Numbered from the stretch's first letter, positions 37,831 through 48,512 are shown. The stretch: DNA of 64,000 bases from an uncultured bacterium (GCA_937958885.1 CALGMT010000013.1:1-64000); one strand, 5' to 3'. The notes: generated from the letters alone by a model not told the origin. Made by a program: numbers and translations.

Positions 37831-39171
37831 TTATTTCCGCTCGTGACTGGAGCGATACTCCACGACGATCGGCGCGCCTTCAAACCCCGCCGCCTCGCGG
37901 AGCGCGGCGATCAGATAGGCTTGGTAGGACGGCACGCACAGATCCGGTTGATTCACAAAAAAGCGGAACCGCAGCGGGCGCACGCCGGTTTGCGCGGCGT
38001 AATAGAATTTGAGACGTTTGCCGCCCGTGCGGGGAGGGGCGACGCGCTTGACCGCGTCGTGCAGCACCTTGTTCAGCGTGCTGGTCGGCAGCGTGGTGGA
38101 GATTTGGCCGGCGACGTAGTCGATCGTCTCGACGGCTTTCCGCACATTCAACCCGGACTGCGCGGAGACGAAGACGACCGGCACATACGAGAGGAAATAC
38201 AGATCACGCCGCAGGGCCTTTTCATACTCGCGTTGCGTGACCTTCGTTTCGGCGGTCGCGAGATCCCACTTGTTGACGAGCAGCACACAGCCCTTGCGCG
38301 CGTCGAGGATCAAGCCGGCGATTTTCTTGTCCTGTTCGGTCGGCCCCTGCGCGGCGTCGATCATCAGGACGACGACATCCGCGTCTTCGATGCTCTTTTG
38401 CGCGCGCATCACGCTCCAGCGTTCGACCGCGTCTTCCGCGCGGCGCAGCTTGCGCAGGCCCGCGGTGTCGATGAGCCGGTAGTGGCGCGCCTGCGGACCG
38501 GATCCGATGGTGAAGGGGATTTCGATGCTGTCGCGCGTCGTGCCGGGAATGGGCGAAACGATGACCCGATCGCTGCGCAAGACGCGGTTCACGAAGGATG
38601 ATTTGCCCGCGTTCGGCTTCCCGACGATCGCGACGCGTAGCGGGTTTTCGACTGTCGGCGATTCGCCGGGCGGCAGACGTTCCAGCACGGCGGAAAGCAG
38701 CGCGTCGAACCCGCGGTTGTGCAGTGCAGCGACCGGGAAGACCGGGAAACCGAGCGCGGCGAACTCGGACGCTTGAGTGTCGAGTCCTTCATGGTCGGCC
38801 TTGTTCGCCGCGAGCAGGACGGGGCGGCCGGAGGCGCGCAGCAGCGCGGCGACCTCGCGGTCGAGCGGCGTCACGCCGTCCGTGACGTCGGTGGCCAGGA
38901 TAATGACCGACGCATCGGCAATCGCGACTTCGGCTTGTGCGCGCGTGCCGGCGGACAACACATCTTTAGCCGCCTCCCCGTCGATGAAGCCCAATCCGCC
39001 GGTGTCGATCAGCTCGAACCGCTCGCCGCGCCAGCGGGCCTCCGCCGACAGACGATCGCGCGTGACGCCGGGCTGGTCGTGCACGATGGCGATGCGGCGG
39101 CCGACGATCCGGTTGAACAGGGCCGATTTCCCGACATTGGGCCGGCCCACGATGGCGACGATTCGATTCAT
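37831..39171 (-). CDS. der: Ribosome biogenesis GTPase Der
   Basis: Two G domains: VGRPNVGKSALFNRIVGRRIAIV and VGKPNAGKSSFVNRVLRSDRVIV. Confidence 0.96.
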   Translation of the reverse strand: MNRIVAIVGRPNVGKSALFNRIVGRRIAIVHDQPGVTRDRLSAEARWRGERFELIDTGGLGFIDGEAAKDVLSAGTRAQAEVAIADASVIILATDVTDGVTPLDREVAALLRASGRPVLLAANKADHEGLDTQASEFAALGFPVFPVAALHNRGFDALLSAVLERLPPGESPTVENPLRVAIVGKPNAGKSSFVNRVLRSDRVIVSPIPGTTRDSIEIPFTIGSGPQARHYRLIDTAGLRKLRRAEDAVERWSVMRAQKSIEDADVVVLMIDAAQGPTEQDKKIAGLILDARKGCVLLVNKWDLATAETKVTQREYEKALRRDLYFLSYVPVVFVSAQSGLNVRKAVETIDYVAGQISTTLPTSTLNKVLHDAVKRVAPPRTGGKRLKFYYAAQTGVRPLRFRFFVNQPDLCVPSYQAYLIAALREAAGFEGAPIVVEYRSSHERK

Positions 39172-39272
39172 GCGTGCGCGTTATGCCTCGAAACGCGGCG
39201 GGTCACAAGCGAACTCTGTACAAGACCCTCAAGCGCGGGTAAATTCGCGGCCAGGTACGGTCGGGGCTCTTC

Positions 39273-39530
39273 ATGATATATGTAGGAAATCTATCGTTTC
39301 AGTGCGGAGAGGATGCGTTGCGCGAGGCCTTTTCGCCCTGCGGCGAGGTCGCATCCGTTCGCATCATTCGCCATCCGTCCACTGGGCGTTCCCTCGGATT
39401 CGCATTTGTGGAGATGAAGGACGAAGCGTCCGCCGATCGAGCGTGCCGCGAATTGCATCATCGACAACTCGGCGGCCGCGCCATCCGCGTGGCCGCCATG
39501 CGCCCGCGCGGCGACCGCGCAAGGATTTAA
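39273..39530 (+). CDS. RRM-type RNA-binding protein
   Basis: MIYVGNLSF (RNP2) and SLGFAFVEM (RNP1). Confidence 0.92.
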   Translation: MIYVGNLSFQCGEDALREAFSPCGEVASVRIIRHPSTGRSLGFAFVEMKDEASADRACRELHHRQLGGRAIRVAAMRPRGDRARI

Positions 39531-39533
39531 CGC

Positions 39534-39797
39534 ATGAGCATTTTCGGCCGATTCAGAAGAAAGAAACACGCGTCGCCTCCCGCGGAGTTGAATGGGACGC
39601 CCCCCGCGGGTGAAACCGCGCCGGGCGTACGCGCAATCAGAGACCTCTGGGCGATCGAGCCGCGCCCGCCGGTCGAGCGCGTTGAGGGCGAGGTCGTGAC
39701 CGATATCTATGCGACTCAGCGGCCGAACGGGATGCCGCGTCGCCGCCACCAGCGCCGCACCCCAAACGAGTCGGACGAATTCACTCCGCCATTCTAA
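39534..39797 (+). CDS. Small hypothetical protein
   Basis: 87-aa ORF placed between RRM protein and serpin with short gaps. Confidence 0.5.
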   Translation: MSIFGRFRRKKHASPPAELNGTPPAGETAPGVRAIRDLWAIEPRPPVERVEGEVVTDIYATQRPNGMPRRRHQRRTPNESDEFTPPF

Positions 39798-39811
39798 CGC
39801 GAGGACCGAAA

Positions 39812-41065
39812 ATGCGCCTGCGATTCGCTTCAATCCTGCTGTCTGCCCTGCTGGCCGCGTCTGCTCGCGCGGAAGACCCGGGCGTCGCGGCGATCAACCG
39901 GCTGGGCCTCGAGTTGCTCGCCGTGTCCCGCGGTCTGAACGAGACGGCGCTGCTCTCGCCCTTTTCAATCCAGAGCGCGCTGGCGATGGCGTATGCGGGG
40001 GCGTCGGGCGCGACCCGCGAGGAGATGCGGCGCGTCTTGCACTATCCGGAGGACGAGTCCGCGCTGGTCCGGTCCCTCGCCGGGCTGCGCGCGGAGCTCG
40101 ATCGAATCGCGCGCGATTCGGAACGATTTTCTACCGAGCAGGCGCGCTATGGCGGGCCGCGCGATCCCCTCGCGCTGTCGATCGCGAACCGGCTGTTCGG
40201 CCAGCAGGGCTATCCGTTTCGTCCGGAGTTTCTCTCGTACCTCGCAGAGGCCTATCAGGCCCCGTTCGAAACATGCGATTTTCGCGAAAACCATGAAGCA
40301 GAACGGCATCGGATCAACCTTTGGGTCGAAGAGCAAACGCGCGAGCGCATCCGCGATTTGATTCCCGGCGGCGGGCTCACCGAGGAGACGCGGCTCGTGC
40401 TCGTGAACGCGATCTATCTCAAAACGCCGTGGATGGAACCGTTCCCTGAATACGCCACCCAGCCGCGACCCTTCTGGGTGCGCGGTGTCGAAGAGCGCGA
40501 GACGCCGACGATGAGCCGGACCGGCGATTTCCGCGTCAAAAAGGGCAATGGCTACACCGCCGTCGGCGTTCCGATGGATAGAGGCGATTTGCTTTTCATT
40601 GCGGTGGTCCCAGACGAACGGACGGGATTGGATGCGGTGGAATCCGCACTGAGCGCCGACGAACTGGCGGCGCTGGCCTCCGCGCCGATGGCCGAGGCGA
40701 TCGTGTATCTGCCGAAATTCAAAATCGAGCCGCCGGTGATGGCGCTGGGAACCGCTCTCAAGCAGCTCGGCATGCGGATGGCATTTGACGTTCCGCCCGG
40801 CAGCGCCGATTTCGACGGCATCGCGCCGCGCCGGCCCAACGACTATCTTTATATCGACGAAGTGTTCCACAAGACATTCCTCGCACTGGACGAGAAGGGG
40901 GTAGAGGCCGCCGCTGCCACGGCCGTGGTGATGATGCGGGCGACGGCGATGCCGATCGAAAAACCCAAGCCGATCGAGATCCGCGTGGATCGTCCGTTTC
41001 TATTCGCCATTCAGCATCGCGGCGGCGCATGCCTGTTCATTGGGCGCGTCGTGGATCCGCGCTGA
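39812..41065 (+). CDS. Secreted serpin
   Basis: Signal peptide; LLSPFSIQSALAMAYAGASGATREEMRRVL, LVLVNAIYLKTPW, hinge EKGVEAAAATAVVMMRATAMPIEKP, DRPFLFAIQH. Confidence 0.94.
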   Translation: MRLRFASILLSALLAASARAEDPGVAAINRLGLELLAVSRGLNETALLSPFSIQSALAMAYAGASGATREEMRRVLHYPEDESALVRSLAGLRAELDRIARDSERFSTEQARYGGPRDPLALSIANRLFGQQGYPFRPEFLSYLAEAYQAPFETCDFRENHEAERHRINLWVEEQTRERIRDLIPGGGLTEETRLVLVNAIYLKTPWMEPFPEYATQPRPFWVRGVEERETPTMSRTGDFRVKKGNGYTAVGVPMDRGDLLFIAVVPDERTGLDAVESALSADELAALASAPMAEAIVYLPKFKIEPPVMALGTALKQLGMRMAFDVPPGSADFDGIAPRRPNDYLYIDEVFHKTFLALDEKGVEAAAATAVVMMRATAMPIEKPKPIEIRVDRPFLFAIQHRGGACLFIGRVVDPR

Positions 41066-41079
41066 TTGCGGAGAGAAGT

Positions 41080-42177
41080 TTATTCCTCTTCGACTGCTTC
41101 ATCCGAATTGACCGGAATCTCCGGCCGGTCCCAGCGCCGGATGACGCCGGTCCACGCCGGACTCGGCGTGAATGCGTCAATCCAGCCTTGTGTCGCCCAC
41201 GCTTCCATCGGTTGACGGTCCGGAATCACGAGCGCCTCGCAGTCGGGAAACTCGTTGAGCAGAGACGTGCCTTCCTCCACGCCGAGCACGATCAGGGCGT
41301 GCGCGAGCGCGTGGGCCATCAGGCAGGTCGGCGCGCGCACCGCGGCGAGCGCGGTGTCTTCCGCGGGCCGAGCGGTGCGAGGATCGATGACGTCGCCATA
41401 CTCGCGGCCTTCGATGGTCACGGTGCGATCGCGCAGGCCGATCACCGCGAGCGCGGGCGCTGCGGCATCAAGGGCAATTTCACCGAGCGGAGCCGAGTCA
41501 AATGGGTTGCGGATCGGATGCCGCCACGGCGTGTCGGGAGCGAGCCGGCCGAGCGCGCGCGCGTAGCGATCCCACGTCACAAACGCGCGGTCGATCTCCT
41601 GGCGGCGCAGTTCGACGATGGCAAGGTCCACACCGTAGGCGTAGGCGAGACTGCCGGGTGCGATGCGCGCGCCCGGCGAAACGAGCGCGATAGCGCCCTG
41701 CTCGGCGAGTTGGATGTGGCGAAGCCCGATCAGTTCCATCAGCGCGGCGAGCTCCTCATCGCTTGGTGGCGATTCTGGAATCGGGCCGGCGAAGCCCCAC
41801 GCCTCGAGCGCGGGCAAGACGGTCAAATCGTAAGCGCCGCCGGTCAACTGACTGTAGTAGTGCGCCAGGTCGATGGCGCGAAACGTATTGAACGAAACCT
41901 GAAGGCGATACGTTCCGGCGACGCGGTTGATCTTCGCGATGTCGCTGCGCGGGTCGTTGAGATTGAATTCGCTCCACGCGATTTGGAACTGTCGGCGCAC
42001 GATCTCGCTCGACGCAGACAATTGGCCGGCGAGATCGGGCGGCATGATGAGCGCGCCGGCCCGGTCGCCAACCGCGATGGCGGCCTGGCGCGGGGCCGCA
42101 TCCCGGCAGCCCGCGCCGACGAAGAGTACCGCGCAGGCGAGCGCCGCGGCGCATGTGACGGGGACGCTATTCCTCAT
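41080..42177 (-). CDS. apbE: FAD:protein FMN transferase (ApbE family)
   Basis: Lipobox-like VLFVGAGC; FNLNDPRSDIAKINR, GAYDLTVLPALEAWGF, GREYGDVIDPRTARPAE. Confidence 0.85.
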   Translation of the reverse strand: MRNSVPVTCAAALACAVLFVGAGCRDAAPRQAAIAVGDRAGALIMPPDLAGQLSASSEIVRRQFQIAWSEFNLNDPRSDIAKINRVAGTYRLQVSFNTFRAIDLAHYYSQLTGGAYDLTVLPALEAWGFAGPIPESPPSDEELAALMELIGLRHIQLAEQGAIALVSPGARIAPGSLAYAYGVDLAIVELRRQEIDRAFVTWDRYARALGRLAPDTPWRHPIRNPFDSAPLGEIALDAAAPALAVIGLRDRTVTIEGREYGDVIDPRTARPAEDTALAAVRAPTCLMAHALAHALIVLGVEEGTSLLNEFPDCEALVIPDRQPMEAWATQGWIDAFTPSPAWTGVIRRWDRPEIPVNSDEAVEEE

Positions 42178-42853
42178 GACGATAATAATACGCCTCGGTG
42201 AAGAGCGCGTCGGGCCGAATCCCGCGCGCGGTGAGCAAATCGCGCATCTCGTAGAACATTTCGTTCGCGCCGCAGAGATAAAAATGCGCATCGGACGGGA
42301 AGTCGAAGGTCCGGCTGAAGTCCGTGACACGCCCGTGGAATGCGCCGGGCGCACCCGCGCTCACACAGGGGAAATATGGGCGGCCCGCAAATTCTTCGCG
42401 ATAGAACAAATCTTCAGCGGTGCGCACGCCGTGGAGGACGGTCATGTCGAGTTCCGGATACGTGCGGAGATAGGCTCTGCACGGAGCGATGCCGGTTCCG
42501 GTGGCGACAAAAACGATCGGCCGCGCGCGGTCGCGCAAAACAAACTCGCCGCAGGGCGCTGAAATTTCAACATACTCGCCTTCCGCCTTCCCGGCGAGAT
42601 GCGGCGTCAGAACGCCACTCGGAATCAGGCGGTAGAGTACGCGCAGCTCGTTGTCGTTTTCGCCGCTGGCGATGGTGTAGTTCCGATCTTCGGTCAGCGC
42701 GCGTCCGTGGATGACGAGCAATTGTCCCGCGCGAAAGTCGAGGCCGTCGCGAGAGAGGGAGAGCTCGTAGGCGGTCGGGGACAGTTGGCGATGGCGCAGT
42801 ATCCGCGCTTTCCAACGGCGCATCATGGGCGGGCTTGAGGGGGCCGTGGTCAT
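42167..42853 (-). CDS. Ferredoxin-NADP reductase-type FAD oxidoreductase
   Basis: RNYTIASGEND, IVFVATGTGIAPCRAYLR, FYLCGANEMFYEMRDLL. Confidence 0.88.
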   Translation of the reverse strand: MTTAPSSPPMMRRWKARILRHRQLSPTAYELSLSRDGLDFRAGQLLVIHGRALTEDRNYTIASGENDNELRVLYRLIPSGVLTPHLAGKAEGEYVEISAPCGEFVLRDRARPIVFVATGTGIAPCRAYLRTYPELDMTVLHGVRTAEDLFYREEFAGRPYFPCVSAGAPGAFHGRVTDFSRTFDFPSDAHFYLCGANEMFYEMRDLLTARGIRPDALFTEAYYYRHEE

Positions 42854-42868
42854 GGCGTGCGTTTATAT

Positions 42869-43597
42869 TCAACGATTGAGCGCCGGGTCGGGGATGCCCA
42901 GTTCACGGAAGCCTTTTGCCCGCAGCAGGCACGCGTCGCACCGCCCGCAGGGACGGCCGCCGGGGCCGGGGTCGTAGCAGGAAAGGGTTATGCCGTAATC
43001 GACACCGAGCGCGAGGCCGGCGCGGATGATCTCGGCCTTGTTCCATTTCATCAGCGGCGCGTGGATGCGGAAGCGTCCGCCCTCGGCGCCGATGCGGGTC
43101 GCGCGGTCGGCGAGGCGCTGGAACGCGCGGATGAAGGCCGGACGGCAATCGGGATAGCCGCTGAAATCGAGCGCATTCACGCCGATAAAAATATCGCGCG
43201 CGCCGAGGACCTCCGCCCACGCGAGGGCGAAGGAGAGAAACACGGTGTTGCGCGCGGGCACGTAGGTGATCGGAATGCCGCGCTCCATCTCGCGGGTCGA
43301 ACGGTTTTTCGGAACGGGGATATCCGCGGTCAGCGCCGAGCCGCCGAACGCGCGGAGGTCGATGCGCACGGTCTTGTGCGCGACCGCGCCGAGCGCGCGC
43401 GCGATGCGGCGCGCCGCGCCGAGTTCCGCGCGGTGGTGCTGGCCGTAGCGGAACGAAAGCGCGTGGCACGCAAACCCGCGCGCGCGCGCGATGGCGAGAA
43501 CGGTGGCGGAGTCGAGGCCGCAGCTCAGGAGGACCACGGCCTTGCGCGCTTCGGACGCGGGGGCGTTGGGGTGTTTTGCTTGTGCGGATCGGATCAC
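42869..43597 (-). CDS. queC: 7-cyano-7-deazaguanine synthase
   Basis: GTG start; [63 protein letters not shown]. Confidence 0.94.
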   Translation of the reverse strand: MIRSAQAKHPNAPASEARKAVVLLSCGLDSATVLAIARARGFACHALSFRYGQHHRAELGAARRIARALGAVAHKTVRIDLRAFGGSALTADIPVPKNRSTREMERGIPITYVPARNTVFLSFALAWAEVLGARDIFIGVNALDFSGYPDCRPAFIRAFQRLADRATRIGAEGGRFRIHAPLMKWNKAEIIRAGLALGVDYGITLSCYDPGPGGRPCGRCDACLLRAKGFRELGIPDPALNR

Positions 43598-44391
43598 AGT
43601 TGGTTCATCATCTTGTGGGTTTGCGGAATGACGCGGACATTCGGGATGTGCGCAAGGCAGCGCGCCTGCCAGTCGAGCAGTTGGTGCGGCGCGGGCGCGC
43701 GGCGCGCCTCGCCGAAGGGGGTCATCGGCTGCAGGATCAACATCGTCTGCGGCGCGACGTCTCGAATGACCGCGCATGCGGCGTCGAGATCGGCCGGGTC
43801 CGTGTCGGCGCTCACGACCGCCTTGGCGAACACATCGACTTCATTCTCAACGCAGCGCGCGAGGAATTTGCGATGCCCGCCCCATGCAGCTTCGTTCAAG
43901 GTCACGCTGGGCAATTTGATATCCATCGCGGCGAAGTCGAGCCAGGGGAGCAGCGCATCGAGTTGCGTGTAGAGATCGCCCGCCGTTTCGAGATAGGTCT
44001 TCAGCCCGAAATGTTCGATGCGGGGCAGCAGGGCGCGCAAATAGTCGGGATAAAGCAGCGGTTCGCCGCCGGTGAGGGAGACGGCGTGATGCGGGCCGAA
44101 CTGTCGGTCGAGCGCGCGAATCCAGTCGAGCAGGGTTTCAACGGGCAGCGGATTCGGCATCTCGATAAAATCGCGGCGGCCGGGCGTTTGCTCCACGCGG
44201 CAGCGCGGCGGCTGATACCCGGGCGGCTGCCACGCGGTGACGGTTTCCGGCGAATCGCAGAAGGCGCAGCGGCGATGGCATCCATAAAAGCGCACGAAGA
44301 GTTGCCGCGCGCCCACGCAGGGGCCTTCGCCCTGGACCGAGCTGAAAATTTCCGTGATCGGCGCGGTCAGGCTGGGCGGATTGTCGGTCAC
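43594..44391 (-). CDS. queE: 7-carboxy-7-deazaguanine synthase
   Basis: GTG start; [52 protein letters not shown]. Confidence 0.93.
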   Translation of the reverse strand: MTDNPPSLTAPITEIFSSVQGEGPCVGARQLFVRFYGCHRRCAFCDSPETVTAWQPPGYQPPRCRVEQTPGRRDFIEMPNPLPVETLLDWIRALDRQFGPHHAVSLTGGEPLLYPDYLRALLPRIEHFGLKTYLETAGDLYTQLDALLPWLDFAAMDIKLPSVTLNEAAWGGHRKFLARCVENEVDVFAKAVVSADTDPADLDAACAVIRDVAPQTMLILQPMTPFGEARRAPAPHQLLDWQARCLAHIPNVRVIPQTHKMMNQL

Positions 44392-44395
44392 GCGA

Positions 44396-45241
44396 TCAGA
44401 GGGTCTCCATGCCCAGCGAGAATCGGCGTTGAAAGCGCCGGACGAAGCCCGCCTCCTCGATGACGTTTTGTCCCGCGGTGGAGCGGACGAACCGGATAAA
44501 TTCGGACGCGGCTTTCGATTCGGTTTTGGCGTTCGTGTAGAAGCGGAGCATCCGCGCGAACGGGTAGAGATTGTCGGACACGGCGAATGGGGTGGGCGCA
44601 ATGCCGTTGATCGATACCGCGCGAACCGGCAGGCCCGCGGCGAACGGCAGCGCGATGAAGCCGATGGCGCGAGGGTCGGTGGCGACCGCCTTTCCAATGT
44701 CCGAATAAGTGCCGTGGCGAATCGCCGTCTCGCTGTAGGGGCGTCGCTCCAGCGCGAGTTCCTGAAACCCGAAATGCGTGCCGGCCGACTCGCCGATGAT
44801 ATGGACGGCGATCGGCGAGCTGCGCCCGCCAATCGCCTGCCAGTTGTCGATCGCGCCGGTGAAGATATCGCGCACCTGGTGATCCGCGAGATTCTTTACA
44901 GGATTGTCCGGATGCACAATCACCGCGATGCCGTAGTAGCCGATGGTGTGGGTGCGCAGTTTGATGCCCCGCGAGCGGGCGAGCCGCGCTTCGTCCTCGT
45001 TGATGGGACGCGAGGACGCGGCGATGTCGCATTCGCCGTCCAACAGCGCGAGGATGCCGAATCCGGAGTGCCGGGCCTCCAAGTCGATGCGCCAATCCGG
45101 GCGCGTGCGCGTGAACGCCGAAATCAAGCGCGGACCCAATTCCTCTCCGAAGGTATTGGACCCCTTGATGGAAAGGGTTTCCGCGAACGCGTGCGCGGTC
45201 AATGCGCCTGCCGCGATGATACTGATGAGGGTTGTTTTCAC
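44396..45241 (-). CDS. PstS-like phosphate-binding protein
   Basis: Signal peptide; SIKGSNTFGEELGPRLISAF, CDIAASSRPINEDE, GYYGIAVIVHPDNPVKNL. Confidence 0.88.
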   Translation of the reverse strand: MKTTLISIIAAGALTAHAFAETLSIKGSNTFGEELGPRLISAFTRTRPDWRIDLEARHSGFGILALLDGECDIAASSRPINEDEARLARSRGIKLRTHTIGYYGIAVIVHPDNPVKNLADHQVRDIFTGAIDNWQAIGGRSSPIAVHIIGESAGTHFGFQELALERRPYSETAIRHGTYSDIGKAVATDPRAIGFIALPFAAGLPVRAVSINGIAPTPFAVSDNLYPFARMLRFYTNAKTESKAASEFIRFVRSTAGQNVIEEAGFVRRFQRRFSLGMETL

Positions 45242-45300
45242 GGGTTGGTTCTCCGCCTGGTGTCGCTACGCCGCCAGTCAACACCCGTTTGCGGCGCGGG

Positions 45301-48039
45301 TCAAGCGGGAGGCGCGGGCTGGTCGAGCACCTTGCGAATGGTTTTCAGCAGGTTGTCGAGCGGGTAGGGCTTTTGGAGGAAGGGATAGCCGCGCTCGCGG
45401 ATCACCGGCCAGCGCGATTTTTCGTCCATGTAGCCGCTGGTCAGCAGAAGCCGCAAGTCCGGCCGCTTGCGGCGCAGCGCGTCGGCCAGTTCAAGGCCCG
45501 TCTGGTCCGGTAGCACAACGTCGGTGAACAAGAGGTCGACCTGGCCGTTGATTTGTTCAAACACCTGCGCCGCTGCTGCCGCGTTTTCCGCAACGATGGG
45601 GTGGTAGCCGTACTTCCGGAGAGCGGAGACGGTAAAGTCGCGAACGCCCTGCTCGTCCTCCACCAGCAGGATTCGTTCGTATTTCCCGCGCGGCAAGTCG
45701 GGCGCCAATTTCGGTTCTGAATGAGCGTCCGGCGAAACGGATTGCTCGACGCTGACCGGCAGATAGATGCGGAATGTCGTGCCGCGTCCGGGTTCGCTGT
45801 AGACGTGAATCATGCCTTCGTGTTGCTGCACAATGCCGTACACCACGGAGAGGCCCAGCCCCGTGCCGCGGCCCGGTCCTTTTGTCGTGAAGAACGGCTC
45901 AAAAATGCGATCGCGCACCTCGGGCTTCATGCCCTGTCCTGTGTCCGTCACATCGAGCACGACAAAGCGGCCATGCCGCCGATCGGGCGAAAACAGGTCG
46001 TCCTCCTTGAGCAGGACAATCGAGCTGGTGGCGATCACAAGACGGCCGCCGGCGGGCATCGCATCCCGTGCGTTCACGGCCAGATTGACCAGCACCTGCT
46101 CGATTTGGCCCGGATCGATGTGCACGGGATCGAGATTGGGCTCCAGCTCCAGCACGAGCTGGATGTCCTCGCCGATGAGCCTGCGCAGCATCTTCTGCGT
46201 GCCGTCAACGAGCGAATTCAAATCGACCGTCCGCGTTTCGATCAGTTGCTTGCGGCTGAAGGCAAGCAGTTGCCGGGTCAAATCGGCGGCGCGCCGCGCC
46301 GCTTTGTCGATCTCCAGCACATCGTCGCGATACGGGTTCTGCGCCTCCATGTGATCGAGCAGCAGGTGGCTGAACCCTGTGATGGCTTGCAGCAGGTTGT
46401 TGAAATCGTGTGCGATTCCGCCGGCGAGGCGTCCGATGGTCTCCATCTTCTGCGATTCGAACATGCGCTGCTGCATCACGCGGCGCTCGGTGATGTCCTG
46501 CTTGATCGCGACGAAGTGCGTCGGCGTGCCGTCCGCGCCCAGCACCGGTGTCACCGTCAGTTCTTCCACATAGATGGAGCCGTCCTTTCGGCGGTTGAAC
46601 AGCTCGCCGCGCCAGAGATTGCCCGCGAGCACGGTGTTCCACAGATCGGCGTAAAATGCCGCGTCGTGTCGTCCGGACTTGAGAATGCTCGGCGACTTCC
46701 CGACCGCCTCTTCGAGGGAATAGCCGGTCAATTCCGTGAAGGCCTTGTTGACCCATGTGATGACGCCGGTCCGATCGACCAACATGATGCCGTTGGCGGC
46801 CGATTCCAGGGCGGCGCTTTGCAGGCGGATGAGTTCGTTCGCGCGCCGCTGCTCTGTCACGTCGATAAAATTGACCGCAAATTGGCCCTCGCGCGGCCTG
46901 AAGGCGATAACCGAGAAATATTTCTTCAGTGCACCGGAGTACATTTCGAACGCGACCGGCCTGCCGGTTCGCGTGACTTCGCCATAGCGTCGAATCCACT
47001 CCGGTTCGGTCCCTGGGAAGACCTCGGTCACGCGCTTTCCGATCACTTCGTTCCGCCGTTTGCCGGTCATCGCCGTAAAGGCGGGATTCACATCCAAAAA
47101 ACGGTAGTCGATCGGTTCGCCCTTTTCGTCATAGATCATCTCGTGCAGCGCGAATCCGGTGATCAGCGTGTTGAACAACGATTGATAGTGCTGCTCGCTT
47201 TCGCGCAGGCGCTCCTCGGCGAGCTTTCGGGCCGTGATGTCGCTGGCTGCCGTGATGATACGCCGCGTGCCGTCGGGCAGTGTGATCGCGCGCTCGCGGA
47301 GCTCGACCCACCGGGAGGACCCGTCCTTGCGTCGATTCTCGACCTCGTGGGACAGCGTCTGCCCGTCGAGCAGACGTGCGATGTCCTCGCGGATGCGGTC
47401 GTGAAAACGCGGGTCGGCCAATATCTGGATCGGCTGCCCGATGAGCTCCTCGCGCGTGTAGCCCACGATGTCGCAAAGGGACTGGTTGACGTCGAGGATA
47501 ACGCCTTCGTCCGATTCCATCACGATGCCGATCGGCGCCAGCTCGTGCAGGGTGCGGTAGATGCGTTCGCGCTCCGCGGCTGTGCGTTCCTCTTCGATTC
47601 GGCGCATGGCGTCTTCCGCCAACGCCCGCTTGCTGGCGTTCAGTTCCTCAGTGCGATAAGAGACGAGCTTTTCCAGATCGGCGTGCATCTGTTGCAGGCG
47701 CGCATGCGCGTGATCGAGGGTGGACAGCAGCCCGTTGATTTCGCCCGTCAGTTCCAGAAATTCCGGAGAAACGCCCGGTTCGATCCGCGCCTTGAAATCG
47801 GCAAGGGCCCGCGTTTCTCGGATGGCCTCGCTCAGTCGGCGTACGCGCCGGCCGATCACCGCGTCCATCGTAAAGATGAGGGCGATGCCGCCCAGGGCGC
47901 ACACGATCGTGATCCGGGCCGCCTCGGATAGCGGCGCCCCCCAATCCCAACGGGCTGCGAACACCCCAGCCAATACCAGCGCGCACCAGAGCAGCGCGGC
48001 CAGGGCCAGCAGCCTCGGTCGTGATAGAAAACGGCTCAT
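45301..48039 (-). CDS. Multi-PAS hybrid sensor histidine kinase with C-terminal receiver domain
   Basis: PAS/PAC blocks, GGIAHDFNNLLQAITGFS, VLDVTDTGQGM, GRGTGLGLSVVYGIV, REC ILLVEDEQGVRDF...LLFTDVVLPDQTG. Confidence 0.93.
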   Translation of the reverse strand: MSRFLSRPRLLALAALLWCALVLAGVFAARWDWGAPLSEAARITIVCALGGIALIFTMDAVIGRRVRRLSEAIRETRALADFKARIEPGVSPEFLELTGEINGLLSTLDHAHARLQQMHADLEKLVSYRTEELNASKRALAEDAMRRIEEERTAAERERIYRTLHELAPIGIVMESDEGVILDVNQSLCDIVGYTREELIGQPIQILADPRFHDRIREDIARLLDGQTLSHEVENRRKDGSSRWVELRERAITLPDGTRRIITAASDITARKLAEERLRESEQHYQSLFNTLITGFALHEMIYDEKGEPIDYRFLDVNPAFTAMTGKRRNEVIGKRVTEVFPGTEPEWIRRYGEVTRTGRPVAFEMYSGALKKYFSVIAFRPREGQFAVNFIDVTEQRRANELIRLQSAALESAANGIMLVDRTGVITWVNKAFTELTGYSLEEAVGKSPSILKSGRHDAAFYADLWNTVLAGNLWRGELFNRRKDGSIYVEELTVTPVLGADGTPTHFVAIKQDITERRVMQQRMFESQKMETIGRLAGGIAHDFNNLLQAITGFSHLLLDHMEAQNPYRDDVLEIDKAARRAADLTRQLLAFSRKQLIETRTVDLNSLVDGTQKMLRRLIGEDIQLVLELEPNLDPVHIDPGQIEQVLVNLAVNARDAMPAGGRLVIATSSIVLLKEDDLFSPDRRHGRFVVLDVTDTGQGMKPEVRDRIFEPFFTTKGPGRGTGLGLSVVYGIVQQHEGMIHVYSEPGRGTTFRIYLPVSVEQSVSPDAHSEPKLAPDLPRGKYERILLVEDEQGVRDFTVSALRKYGYHPIVAENAAAAAQVFEQINGQVDLLFTDVVLPDQTGLELADALRRKRPDLRLLLTSGYMDEKSRWPVIRERGYPFLQKPYPLDNLLKTIRKVLDQPAPPA

Positions 48040-48128
48040 TCTGGAGCCTGTCAGTATAAGAAAAGGGTCGATGCGGGGCGAGCCGGATTTCAACCCCGCA
48101 CACGATCCGTCGACCGCCACCGCGCCGA

Positions 48129-48512
48129 TCAGCGCATTTCCTGCCCGCCGGTCACGTTGATGGCATGGCCGGTCATGTAGCTGGATTGATCGGACGCGAG
48201 GAACACCACCCCGTTGGCGACGTCCTCATACCGGCATCCGCGCCGCATCGGGACCTGGGCGACAAAAAAATCGCGCACGTCGTCCAGCGTCTTCGCGCCG
48301 GGCACTTTGCCCGCGTTGAAGTATTGCACGAACAGGTCGCGCTGCGGGTCGGTCCACAACGGCGAGTCGAGCAGATTGCCCGGACACACCGCGTTCACGC
48401 GGATGCCGAGCGGGGCCATTTCGAGCGCGACGCTCTGCACGAGGCCGATGCCGCCGAACTTGCTCGCCGCATACGCGGAATTCGCCGCGCTGCCTTTCTT
48501 GCCCGACCCGTT
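48129..48512 (-). pseudogene. Truncated C-terminal fragment of an SDR-family (sorbitol-6-phosphate-dehydrogenase-like) gene
   Basis: In-frame ...NGSGKKGSAANSAYAASKFGGIGLVQSVALEMAPLGIRVNAVCPGNLLDSPLWTDPQRDLF...DQSSYMTGHAINVTGGQEMR; the Rossmann half is missing and an in-frame TGA (48534-48536) closes the frame upstream. Confidence 0.85.

Noticed and set aside
44390-45300. preQ1 riboswitch ahead of queC/queE
   Set aside because: Only 4 nt separate queE from the PstS-like gene and nothing resembling a preQ1 aptamer was recognised by eye.
45721-47931. 736-aa plus-strand ORF
   Set aside because: Antisense to a clear PAS histidine kinase; no recognisable motifs.
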